A DNA stretch of 64,000 nucleotides from positions 2,108,001 through 2,172,000 of the forward strand of contig CP018628.1 of NCBI GenBank assembly GCA_002271215.1. Reading direction: 5' to 3'. Source of the DNA: Lelliottia jeotgali. Lineage in GTDB: Bacteria > Pseudomonadota > Gammaproteobacteria > Enterobacterales > Enterobacteriaceae. Each line of letters opens with the position of its first letter. The stretch's first letter is position 1. The translations under genes were made by a program, and so were the position numbers. Below are positions 32,964-41,227 of the stretch, in pieces. The notes below the pieces were generated by a model, which saw nothing but the letters and a program-made list of their open reading frames with translations, ran no database searches and was not told the DNA's origin.

Positions 32964-33953
32964 TTACACCACTTCGTTCGGACAATCTTCGCCATTTTCC
33001 AGCTGTTTCAGATTACCCAGCGTTGTTTCTGAAATGCTGATCAGCGCTTCGGCAGTCAGGAACGCCTGGTGTCCGGTAAACAGCACGTTGTGGCAGGCAG
33101 ACAGACGGCGGAACACATCGTCCTGAATCACGTCGTTAGACTTGTCTTCAAAGAACAGATCGCGTTCGTTCTCATACACATCCATTCCCAGCGCGCCGAT
33201 TTTTTGCGTTTTTAGGGCTTCAATTGCTGCCTGAGAATCGATCAGGCCGCCACGGCTGGTATTGATAATCATCACGCCGTCTTTCATCTGATCAAAGGCG
33301 TCTTGGTTGAGCAGGTGATAGTTCTCCGGCGTCAACGGGCAGTGCAGGGAAATCACGTCCGACTGCGAGAGCAGCGTTGGCAGGTCAACATACTCCACGC
33401 CCAGCTCCAGCGCAGCAGCACTTGGGTACGGATCGAACGCCAGCAGACGCATACCGAAACCTTTCAGAATGCGCAGAGTCGCCACGCCGATTTTACCGGT
33501 GCCGATCACGCCCGCCGTTTTACCGTACATGGTAAAACCGGTCAGACCTTCGAGAGAGAAGTTGGCATCACGGGTGCGCTGATATGCGCGGTGAATGCGT
33601 CGGTTCAGGGACATCATCATTCCGATGGCATGTTCCGCAACGGCTTCCGGGGAGTAGGCCGGAACACGCACCACTTTCAGACCCAGCTCTTTGGCTGCGT
33701 CCAGATCGACGTTATTAAAGCCCGCACAGCGCAACGCAATGTATTTTACGCCGTGTTTTTTCAACTCTTCCAGCACCGGGCGGCTACCGTCGTCGTTGAC
33801 GAAAATGCACACCGCTTCGCAGCCGTTCGCCGTTTTGGCGGTTCTTTCGGTCAGCAGAAAGTCGAAAAATTCGAGTTCGAATCCGTAAGTCTCGTTAACA
33901 TGTTGCAGATACTTTTTATCGTACTGTTTTGTGCTATATACCGCGAGTTTCAT
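32964..33953 (-). CDS. ldhA: Fermentative D-lactate dehydrogenase LdhA
   Basis: A 329-residue D-isomer 2-hydroxyacid dehydrogenase, the E. coli LdhA length. The NAD motif is GVIGTGKIG; TSRGGLID contains the substrate Arg, and GHQAFLTAEA the catalytic His. It reduces pyruvate to D-lactate in anaerobic mixed-acid fermentation. It is divergent from ydbH with about 209 bp between them, as in E. coli; the E. coli neighbour hslJ is absent on the other side, where dcp is found instead. Confidence 0.97.
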   Translation of the reverse strand: MKLAVYSTKQYDKKYLQHVNETYGFELEFFDFLLTERTAKTANGCEAVCIFVNDDGSRPVLEELKKHGVKYIALRCAGFNNVDLDAAKELGLKVVRVPAYSPEAVAEHAIGMMMSLNRRIHRAYQRTRDANFSLEGLTGFTMYGKTAGVIGTGKIGVATLRILKGFGMRLLAFDPYPSAAALELGVEYVDLPTLLSQSDVISLHCPLTPENYHLLNQDAFDQMKDGVMIINTSRGGLIDSQAAIEALKTQKIGALGMDVYENERDLFFEDKSNDVIQDDVFRRLSACHNVLFTGHQAFLTAEALISISETTLGNLKQLENGEDCPNEVV

Positions 33954-34162
33954 AAGACTTTCTCCAGTGATTTTGCATTCACGTTAGCATGATTAAAATA
34001 ATCTTACAATTTATAAAATTTTATTGAATTCAATAAGTTCTATCAATAATTCTAGAGCAACTATCCTTAAAACTGGCGTTGACTTCAACTGACTGGCTAA
34101 ACATGCCACAATGACGGGCACTGTCGGCTTATTTTTTCGCTAAATCAGGATATTAACTGCCC

Positions 34163-36802
34163 ATGAGGGGTAAATACAAAGCCGTAATTGCGCTACTTCT
34201 GCTCATCATTCTCTTGCCGCTGACGCTGCTGATGACGCTTGCCCAGTGGGTCCCCACTCTTGCCGGGATTTGGCTCCCTGTCGGTACGCGCATTGCATTT
34301 GAAAAAAGCCCGCGCCTCAGCCGCAATCAGATTGTGATCCCCGATCTCCGTTATCTGGTCGATGACTGCGAAATCGCCCGCGTGGAAAACGCCACGCTGT
34401 CTCATCCCAGCCGCTGGAAGCTTGACGTCGGCGCGCTCGAGCTCAATACCGCCTGCTTGAGTAAACTGCCGCAGACGGAACAGGCCAACACTGCGCCGAA
34501 AACGCTCGCCGAATGGCAGTCAATGCTGCCGAATACCTGGCTTAATATCGATCGTCTAACACTTTCCCCGTGGCAGCAGTGGCAGGGAAAACTCAACGTA
34601 TCATTAACGCCGTCAATGCAGGAAGTGACTTACCTGGGTGAACAGGTAAAAGTGCGAGGTAAACTTCGCGGCCAAAGCCTGACCATCAGCGAATTTGAAC
34701 TTCACCTGCCGGATTATCCACAGCCGATTCAACTGGCGGGAGAGTTCACACTGCCGTTGATTCCGGACGGCGTGCCGGTAAAAGGCCACGCAGAGGCCAC
34801 CCTGACCGTACCGCAAATTGCGTCGCCGGTGGATGTCGATCTCGACTGGGAACAGAATCGGGGTCAACTGGTGATGAGCGCCCGCGATAACCCCGATCCG
34901 CTGCTCGATTTACCGTGGCAACTCACCGCCGAACAGCTGACGATCAGCGACGGGCGCTGGCACTGGGATCTCACCGGTCTGCCATTAAGCGGGCGCGTGG
35001 GGCTGAAAGTTGAAAACTGGCAGCAAGGCCTGGAAAACGCCATCTTTACCGGTCGTCTGAACGTGCTGACCCAGGGCGATGCCGGTAAAGGCAACGCCGT
35101 GCTAACCCTCGGTCCGGGCAAACTGAGCATGGATAACAGCGCTATGCCGCTCCAGTTGACGGGCGAAGCCAAGCAGGGCGATCTGATTTTATATGCCATT
35201 CTTCCGGCCCAACTGACCGGCAGCCTTGCCGATCCGCATCTGGCATTTGAACCTGGTGCACTGCTGCGCTCACGCGGTCGGATCATTGATTCCCTGAATA
35301 TAGATGAAATCCGCTGGCCGCTGGCGGGAGTAAAACTGTCGCAGAAGGGCGTGGACGGGCGTTTACAGGCCATTCTCAAAGCACATGAAAACGAAATGGG
35401 CGATTTTGTTCTGCATCTGGACGGACAGGCGAATGACTTTCTGCCGGACAGCGGCCTGTGGCAGTGGCGCTACTGGGGCGATGGTCACTTTACGCCAATG
35501 AATGCCCGCTGGGATGTGGCTGGCAAAGGCGAGTGGCGCGACAGCGCGATTGAACTGACGGCATTATCGACCGGTTTCGATAAACTGGAATACGGCACCA
35601 TGCTGGTGAGCAAACCGCGTCTGATATTAGACCAACCCGTGCGCTGGCTGCGTGGCGAAAATAATCCGCACTTTAGCGGCGCGCTGTCGCTGGATGCGGA
35701 GGAGACCTCGTTCTCCGGCGGCAGCGTGCTCCCGCCGTCGACCCTGAAATTCAGCGTCGACGGCACGGACCCGACCTTCTTCCAGTTTAAGGGCGATCTG
35801 CACGCTGGCGCGATTGGCCCGGTGCAGCTGAACGGTCGCTGGGACGGGGAACGTCTGCGCGGTCAGGCCTGGTGGCCGAAACAGTCCCTGACGGTCTTCC
35901 AGCCGCTGGTGCCGCCAGACTGGAAAATGAACCTGCGCGACGGCGAACTGTACGCGCAGGTGGCGTTTTCTGCCGCCGCTGGTCAGGGATTTGAAGCGGG
36001 CGGTCACGGCGTGCTGAAAAGCGGCAGCGTCTGGATGCCGGATAATCAAATCAACGGCGTCGATTTTGTCCTGCCGTTCCGCTTCAGCGAAGGCACATGG
36101 TCTCTGGGTACGCGCGGCCCGGTCACGCTGCGCATCGCCGAGGTGGTCAACCAGGTCACCGCGCGCAATATCACCGCGGATCTGCAGGGCGATTATCCGT
36201 GGAGCGAACAGAACCCGCTGCTGCTGACCAACGTCAGCACCGACGTGTTGGGGGGAAAAATCACCATGCAGCAGTTGCGAATGCCGCAGCACGATCCGGC
36301 CCTGCTGCGGGTGAATAATATCTCCGCCAGTGAGCTCATCAGCGCCGTCAATCCGAAACAGTTTGCCATGTCTGGCCCGGTCAGCGGTGCGCTGCCGTTC
36401 TGGCTGGAGAGCGAAAAATGGATAATCAAAGACGGCTGGCTGACCAATCCCGGCCCGATGACCTTGCGTATCGACAAAGACACGGCGGATGCCATCGTCA
36501 AAGACAACATGGCTGCGGGTGTGGCGATTAACTGGCTCCGTTATATGGAAATTTCTCGCTCGTGGACGAAAATCAATGTAGATAATCTGGGTGTGCTGAC
36601 TATGCAATCGGCGATCAGCGGTACCAGCCGGGTAGACGGAAAAAGTAACACCGTGAACCTCAATTACACCCACGAAGAGAATCTTTTTACCCTGTGGCGC
36701 AGCCTGCGCTACGGGGATAATTTACAGGCATGGCTTGAGCAACACGCGGCGTTACCGGATGTCCGCTGTCAGGCAGGTAAGGAATGTGAGGAACAACAAT
36801 GA
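34163..36802 (+). CDS. ydbH: AsmA-like intermembrane lipid transport protein YdbH
   Basis: An 879-residue protein with an N-terminal membrane anchor (ALLLLIILLPLTLLMTLAQ) and a very long repetitive beta-rich body typical of AsmA-like/DUF3971 bridge proteins; the C-terminus ends in a Cys-containing tail. E. coli YdbH works redundantly with YhdP and TamB to move phospholipid to the outer membrane, with lipoprotein YnbE at the outer membrane end. The ATGA overlap with ynbE couples translation. It is full length. Confidence 0.95.
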   Translation: MRGKYKAVIALLLLIILLPLTLLMTLAQWVPTLAGIWLPVGTRIAFEKSPRLSRNQIVIPDLRYLVDDCEIARVENATLSHPSRWKLDVGALELNTACLSKLPQTEQANTAPKTLAEWQSMLPNTWLNIDRLTLSPWQQWQGKLNVSLTPSMQEVTYLGEQVKVRGKLRGQSLTISEFELHLPDYPQPIQLAGEFTLPLIPDGVPVKGHAEATLTVPQIASPVDVDLDWEQNRGQLVMSARDNPDPLLDLPWQLTAEQLTISDGRWHWDLTGLPLSGRVGLKVENWQQGLENAIFTGRLNVLTQGDAGKGNAVLTLGPGKLSMDNSAMPLQLTGEAKQGDLILYAILPAQLTGSLADPHLAFEPGALLRSRGRIIDSLNIDEIRWPLAGVKLSQKGVDGRLQAILKAHENEMGDFVLHLDGQANDFLPDSGLWQWRYWGDGHFTPMNARWDVAGKGEWRDSAIELTALSTGFDKLEYGTMLVSKPRLILDQPVRWLRGENNPHFSGALSLDAEETSFSGGSVLPPSTLKFSVDGTDPTFFQFKGDLHAGAIGPVQLNGRWDGERLRGQAWWPKQSLTVFQPLVPPDWKMNLRDGELYAQVAFSAAAGQGFEAGGHGVLKSGSVWMPDNQINGVDFVLPFRFSEGTWSLGTRGPVTLRIAEVVNQVTARNITADLQGDYPWSEQNPLLLTNVSTDVLGGKITMQQLRMPQHDPALLRVNNISASELISAVNPKQFAMSGPVSGALPFWLESEKWIIKDGWLTNPGPMTLRIDKDTADAIVKDNMAAGVAINWLRYMEISRSWTKINVDNLGVLTMQSAISGTSRVDGKSNTVNLNYTHEENLFTLWRSLRYGDNLQAWLEQHAALPDVRCQAGKECEEQQ

Positions 36803-36990
36803 AAAATCTGACTGGCGCGCTTGGCGTGATCATGGTCGTAATGCTCTCGGGCTGTACGCCGCGTATTGAAGTGGCGGCACCGAAAGAGCCGATCACCATC
36901 AATATGAACGTCAAAATCGAACATGAGATCCACATCAAAGTGGATAAAGACGTCGAAACCCTGCTGAAATCGCGCAGCGATCTGTTCTGA
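36799..36990 (+). CDS. ynbE: Lipoprotein YnbE, YdbH partner
   Basis: A 63-residue lipoprotein; lipobox MLSGC near residue 19, then TPRIEVAAPKEPITINMNVKIEHEI, almost identical to E. coli YnbE. In E. coli it multimerises by beta-strand stacking and joins the C-terminus of YdbH at the outer membrane. Its start overlaps the ydbH stop by four bases; ydbL follows after 7 bp. Confidence 0.95.
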   Translation: MKNLTGALGVIMVVMLSGCTPRIEVAAPKEPITINMNVKIEHEIHIKVDKDVETLLKSRSDLF

Positions 36991-36997
36991 GGATGCC

Positions 36998-37318
36998 ATG
37001 AAACGACTTCTTGCAATCGGTCTGCTGGTGTTAGGCATCAACGTGCAGGCGCAGGCGATCACCTTAAACGAAGCACGTGCGCAGGGGCTGGTCGGCGAAA
37101 CCCTGAGCGGCTACATTGCGCCGCTGCGCCAGGATAAGCAGACGCTGGCGTTGGTCAATGAGATCAATGCAGCCCGCACGGAAAGTTATCAGAAGCTGGC
37201 AGACAGCAATAATCTTCCGGTCGATGAAGTGGCGAAAATGGCAGGACAGAAGCTGGTGGCCCGCGCACAGCCGGGGGAATATGTGAAGGGGATTAACGGG
37301 AAGTGGCTGAAGAAGTGA
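36998..37318 (+). CDS. ydbL: Periplasmic YdbL (DUF1318)
   Basis: A 106-residue protein with a Sec signal (cleavage after AQA near residue 20) and the DUF1318 block ARAQGLVGETLSGYIAP...YQKLADSNNLPVDEVAKMAGQKL. In E. coli it is proposed to keep YnbE from improper multimerisation. It is the last gene of the ydbH operon. Its stop codon abuts the convergent feaR stop with no base between, so no separate terminator fits. Confidence 0.95.
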   Translation: MKRLLAIGLLVLGINVQAQAITLNEARAQGLVGETLSGYIAPLRQDKQTLALVNEINAARTESYQKLADSNNLPVDEVAKMAGQKLVARAQPGEYVKGINGKWLKK

Positions 37319-38227
37319 TCAGCGATAGCGCTTGCGGTACTCGCCCGGTGAGACACCAAAACGTTGTTTGAACGCCGTTGAAAAATGGCTATGGTCGGCA
37401 AAACCCCAGCTGTAGCCAATTCCCGCCAGTTTTTCATCATCACCCGTGGCGCGTAACACTTGCGCGCACAGGTCCAGCCGCCGGTTTTTGATGTACTGCG
37501 CCACCACCAGGCCTTTATCGGCAAACATGCGATACAGGCTGCGCACGGACATGCCGCTCTCGGTGGCGATCCACTCCGGGCGCAACGCTTCCGACTGAAT
37601 GTGCGAATCAATCAGCGTCAGCACATTCTGGAACTGACGTTCTTTACGCGGCGGTGCGGATTCTCGCTGTTGAAAAGCAGGGCGCAGTAAACACACCATT
37701 GCCTCCAGCGCCGCTTCGCTTTCCAGATCGCTCAGATGGGCGTTATCCATGCTCTCCTGCAACAGCCGATAGCTCAGTTGCACCGTCGGCAGGTTGCGCG
37801 ACAGCTTGAGCGCGCAGCTGACTTCCTGAAAGCGACACTGCTGTTCCAGAATCTGGCGTGGGAGTAAAAGAGAAATCTGGCGTGATTTATCGTGCCAATA
37901 AATCGAACAGGGGCGTGAAGCATCGATAAGCGTAATGTCACCCGCTTCAATCACCGTTTGCCTGTCGTCCTGTTCCAGCGTCGCATTGCCTTCGAGCTGA
38001 AATACGGTGTAGAACCAGGCGTCGTTGCTGCCTTTGATCTCCTGACGAGTGCGAAACAGATTAACGCCTGCGGCAGTGACAGTGCTGAGCTTCATACTTC
38101 TGGCGTAGCTGGTTTCCAGTTCGCCAAGAAACGGACCTGCCAGCGGACGCGCGGCAAAGCTGCCACACACCTGGTTAATTTGCGCCAGCCACTGTTGATA
38201 TTTTTCCTGCTCGCTTGCACACGCCAT
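37319..38227 (-). CDS. feaR: AraC-family activator FeaR
   Basis: A 302-residue activator. The N-terminal domain contains WFYTVFQLEGNATLEQDDR and GDITLIDASRPCSIYW; the C-terminal double helix-turn-helix reads GMSVRSLYRMFADKGLVVAQYIKNRRL and GFADHSHFSTAFKQRFGVSPGEY. FeaR activates tynA and feaB in response to aromatic aldehydes from phenylethylamine, tyramine or dopamine. It is divergent from feaB across a 240-bp region with two FeaR-type boxes; the matching pair lies before tynA. Confidence 0.95.
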   Translation of the reverse strand: MACASEQEKYQQWLAQINQVCGSFAARPLAGPFLGELETSYARSMKLSTVTAAGVNLFRTRQEIKGSNDAWFYTVFQLEGNATLEQDDRQTVIEAGDITLIDASRPCSIYWHDKSRQISLLLPRQILEQQCRFQEVSCALKLSRNLPTVQLSYRLLQESMDNAHLSDLESEAALEAMVCLLRPAFQQRESAPPRKERQFQNVLTLIDSHIQSEALRPEWIATESGMSVRSLYRMFADKGLVVAQYIKNRRLDLCAQVLRATGDDEKLAGIGYSWGFADHSHFSTAFKQRFGVSPGEYRKRYR

Positions 38228-38365
38228 CGTTCATCTCGCTGCACTGTCAATGTTTTTGCATTGTTGCATTTGTGTTGCATTTTGTCAGAGGTCTGGGCTG
38301 ACTATAGGAAAGAACACTCGCTGATAACAGTGTTATAAGGCGGAATTATCTTTATTTGCGGGGGC

Positions 38366-38402
38366 TGTCACAGGTGGCAAAGCGAATGTCACACAGATAA
38401 AA
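38366..38402 (+). promoter_or_regulatory. Two tandem FeaR boxes upstream of feaB
   Basis: TGTCA-N8-AAA occurs at 38366-38381 and again at 38387-38402, exactly 21 bp apart in the same orientation. TGNCA-N8-AAA is the pattern reported for E. coli FeaR. A weaker TGGCA follows near 38410. Confidence 0.65.
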
Positions 38403-38467
38403 GCGTATCTGGCAAAGCGATCTTAGACTGCGTTAACACCCTGCGAATAATAATGAAGGAGCACCCC

Positions 38468-39967
38468 ATGTCTGAGACACAGACCGCCATTCTGCCGAGC
38501 GTGCAGCAGTTTTTAGACCGCCAACATGGCCTGTGGATTGAGGGCCGTCAGTCCGCTTCTGAAAGTGAAAAACGCCTGAATATCTTCAACCCGGCCACGG
38601 GTGAAATGATTGCTTCTACGGCAGATGCAAGCGTGAGCGATGTGGATCGCGCGGTAATGTCCGGCTGGCGTGCGTTTGTCTCCCGCAGCTGGGCGGGGAA
38701 ACTGCCTGCCGAGCGTGAACGTATTTTGCTGCGTTTTGCCGATCTGGTTGAGCAGAACACGGAAGAACTCGCACAGCTCGAAACTCTGGAGCAGGGTAAA
38801 TCAATTAACATTTCTCGCGCTTTTGAAGTGGGCTGCACGCTGAACTGGATGCGCTACACCGCCGGGCTGACCACCAAAATTGCCGGGAAAACCCTGGACC
38901 TCTCCATTCCGATGCCACAGGGCGCGCGCTATCAGGCGTGGACCCGTAAAGAGCCGGTTGGCGTGGTCGCCGGTATTGTGCCGTGGAACTTCCCGCTGCT
39001 GATTGGCATGTGGAAAGTGATGCCAGCTCTGGCCGCGGGCTGTTCCATTGTGATTAAACCGTCCGAAACCACGCCGCTGACGCTGCTGCGCGTGGCTGAG
39101 CTGGCAAGCGAAGCGGGCGTTCCTGATGGTGTGTTTAACGTCGTCACCGGCAGCGGTGCAGTGTGCGGCGCGGCATTGACCTCGCATCCGCATATCGCCA
39201 AGGTCAGTTTTACCGGGTCAACCGCGACCGGCAAACAGATTGCGCGCGTCGCTGCCGATACGCTAACGGGCGTGACGCTGGAGCTGGGCGGTAAAAATCC
39301 GGCGATCGTGCTGAAAGATGCCGATCCGGCGTGGGTGGTGGAAGGGCTGATGACCGGCAGTTTCCTCAATCAGGGGCAGGTGTGTGCCGCAAGTTCGCGC
39401 ATTTACATCGAAGCGCCGCTGTTCGACACTCTGGTGAGTCACTTTGAGCAAGCGGTGAAATCCCTGAGCGTCGGGCCAGGCATGTCGCCGACGGCGCACA
39501 TCAACCCGCTCGTCTCCCGCGCCCACTGCGACAAAGTGCAAAGCTTCCTCAACGAAGCGCAATCCCGCAACGCCGAGCTGATTCCCGGCAACAGCGGCCC
39601 GGACAAGCAGGGCTACTACGTTGCGCCTACGCTGGTGGTAAACCCGGATGCCAGCCTGCGCCTGACCCGCGAAGAGGTATTTGGCCCGGTGGTGAATCTG
39701 GTGCGCGTGTCTGATGGTGAAGAGGCGTTACATCTGGCGAACGATACGGAATACGGCCTGACGGCCAGCGTCTGGACGCAAAATATCAGTAAAGCGCTGG
39801 AGTATACGGACCGACTTCAGGCCGGTACCGTATGGGTGAATAGCCATACGCTGATCGACGCCAACCTGCCGTTCGGCGGCATGAAACAGTCCGGCACCGG
39901 GCGAGATTTCGGCCCGGACTGGCTGGACGGCTGGTGCGAAACCAAGTCGGTGTGTGTGCGGTACTAG
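38468..39967 (+). CDS. feaB: Phenylacetaldehyde dehydrogenase FeaB
   Basis: 499 residues from ATG 38468 (AAGGAG upstream), the E. coli length. It is an NAD-dependent aldehyde dehydrogenase: [21 protein letters not shown], the nucleotide motif FTGSTATGK, catalytic Glu in LELGGKNP, and catalytic Cys in [11 protein letters not shown]. It converts phenylacetaldehyde (or hydroxylated forms) from TynA into phenylacetate, which enters the paa pathway. In E. coli tynA is adjacent; here a cyclase and sulfatase gene lie between. Confidence 0.96.
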   Translation: MSETQTAILPSVQQFLDRQHGLWIEGRQSASESEKRLNIFNPATGEMIASTADASVSDVDRAVMSGWRAFVSRSWAGKLPAERERILLRFADLVEQNTEELAQLETLEQGKSINISRAFEVGCTLNWMRYTAGLTTKIAGKTLDLSIPMPQGARYQAWTRKEPVGVVAGIVPWNFPLLIGMWKVMPALAAGCSIVIKPSETTPLTLLRVAELASEAGVPDGVFNVVTGSGAVCGAALTSHPHIAKVSFTGSTATGKQIARVAADTLTGVTLELGGKNPAIVLKDADPAWVVEGLMTGSFLNQGQVCAASSRIYIEAPLFDTLVSHFEQAVKSLSVGPGMSPTAHINPLVSRAHCDKVQSFLNEAQSRNAELIPGNSGPDKQGYYVAPTLVVNPDASLRLTREEVFGPVVNLVRVSDGEEALHLANDTEYGLTASVWTQNISKALEYTDRLQAGTVWVNSHTLIDANLPFGGMKQSGTGRDFGPDWLDGWCETKSVCVRY

Positions 39968-39975
39968 TTGTTTTT

Positions 39976-40048
39976 GCCGGATGGCGGCTTTACCTTATCC
40001 GGCCTACGTTCAGGTTTTGTAGGTCGGGTAAGCGTAGCGCCACCCGAC
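39976..40048. repeat. REP pair (BIME) between feaB and the cyclase gene
   Basis: GCCGGAT...ATCCGGC (39976-40003) and GTCGGGT...ACCCGAC (40023-40048) are two REP-type hairpins in inverted orientation, between convergent genes. Confidence 0.8.
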
Positions 40049-40054
40049 AATTTC

Positions 40055-41161
40055 CTACAAGGCCCAACGATTCCGCCCACCTTCCTTCGCCCGATACAAC
40101 GCCGCATCCGCCTGTGCCACCAATTCGTCGGCGGTTAATCCCGCCGTCATTCCTGCAATGCCCATACTGGCTGTGACGTGCTCGCTCGCTTTCGATGCCT
40201 TATGCGCAATCCCGGCACGACGTAAATTCTCCTGAATGCGCTGCGCTACCTGTTCTGCCGCCTCGGACGGGCAATTGAACAGGATCAACAAAAATTCCTC
40301 GCCGCCGTAGCGCGACACCAGATCTTCCGGCGTGCGCACTGACGCTTTCAGCGCCTGCGCCACCCGCACCAGACACTCATCGCCTGCCTGATGCCCGTAA
40401 GCGTCGTTGTAAAGCTTGAAGTAATCCACATCCAGCATGAGAAGCGTGAAGGATTTTCCCTGACTCACGGCGCGTTCCAGCACGTTTTCCATCTCACGCC
40501 GGTTGGCGGTTTCGGTCAACGGGTCCTGATGCGCCAGGGCGTCGAGACGCGCAATCAGCAGCTGGTTTTGCTGATTGCGCTGCCAGGCTTCGTCGAACCA
40601 GCGCAGAAGAATAAAACGCCCGCAAATCAGGATCAGCGTAAAGACAATCCACACCGCTGCGAAGCGCATATTTAACCCGTGATTGAGCACCACGCTGGCG
40701 ATCGGCAGGGTAAACCACAGCGGGAGCACGCTGGAGAGCAATCCCAAGGGATAGAAATAGAGCGCGGTGACGGCGGTCAATAACAGAATGGTGCACAGGG
40801 GCCAGGCATGCGGAAGTTGCCAGTCAACGATAAACCAGTAGCAGCACAGCGCCCACAGCAGCCCCGAGGTGAACAGCACCAGGCTAATCCCGGTGATATG
40901 CCGCCAGCTCATGACAATCAGCGCCGCCGACAGGGCGATTACCCCGAGCATTGCAGCATCGACCAGGGACGAAATCTGATGCCCGGATACATGGGCGGGG
41001 TCGAAATTGTGTACCAGCGTGTTACGCAGCAAAATCATCAGCGCAAAGCTGACGTGCACGAACGCCAGCCACGGCATGTTGATGGTCAGACCGCGAGAGA
41101 CCATCGCCTGGCGGGTCGGCCATGAGGCCAGTTCAGAAGAGAGAGGGTGACGTTTTTCCAT
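40055..41161 (-). CDS. Membrane diguanylate cyclase (MASE-like sensor + GGEEF)
   Basis: A 368-residue protein. The N-terminal half (about residues 30-195) has six or so membrane helices; after a short linker (WQRNQQNQLLIARLDALAHQDPLTETANRREME) comes a GGDEF domain with an active GGEEF signature (SRYGGEEFLLILF) and the usual LMLDVDYFKLYNDAYGHQAGD. The family makes cyclic-di-GMP from GTP at the inner membrane. The I-site RxxD appears as RTPED, so feedback inhibition is possible. It lies 66 bp downstream of the alkylsulfatase gene, with a hairpin between. I cannot assign it to a named E. coli Dgc with certainty. Confidence 0.88.
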   Translation of the reverse strand: MEKRHPLSSELASWPTRQAMVSRGLTINMPWLAFVHVSFALMILLRNTLVHNFDPAHVSGHQISSLVDAAMLGVIALSAALIVMSWRHITGISLVLFTSGLLWALCCYWFIVDWQLPHAWPLCTILLLTAVTALYFYPLGLLSSVLPLWFTLPIASVVLNHGLNMRFAAVWIVFTLILICGRFILLRWFDEAWQRNQQNQLLIARLDALAHQDPLTETANRREMENVLERAVSQGKSFTLLMLDVDYFKLYNDAYGHQAGDECLVRVAQALKASVRTPEDLVSRYGGEEFLLILFNCPSEAAEQVAQRIQENLRRAGIAHKASKASEHVTASMGIAGMTAGLTADELVAQADAALYRAKEGGRNRWAL

Positions 41162-41187
41162 ACATTCACTGTGTTAGAAGAAGAGAG

Positions 41188-41222
41188 CCGGCAGGCTGGC
41201 CGCTCAACGGCCTGCCTGCCGG
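41188..41222 (-). terminator. Hairpin after the alkylsulfatase gene
   Basis: CCGGCAGGC (41188-41196) pairs with GCCTGCCGG (41214-41222), with inner GGCCG/CGGCC. Leftward it is followed by CTCTCTTCTTC. It probably ends the sulfatase transcript, with read-through into the cyclase possible. Confidence 0.65.
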
Positions 41223-41227
41223 AAAGG

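Noticed and set aside
35627..36673. 348-codon antisense frame opposite ydbH
   Set aside because: Shadow frame rich in Arg, His and Gln with no recognisable domain.
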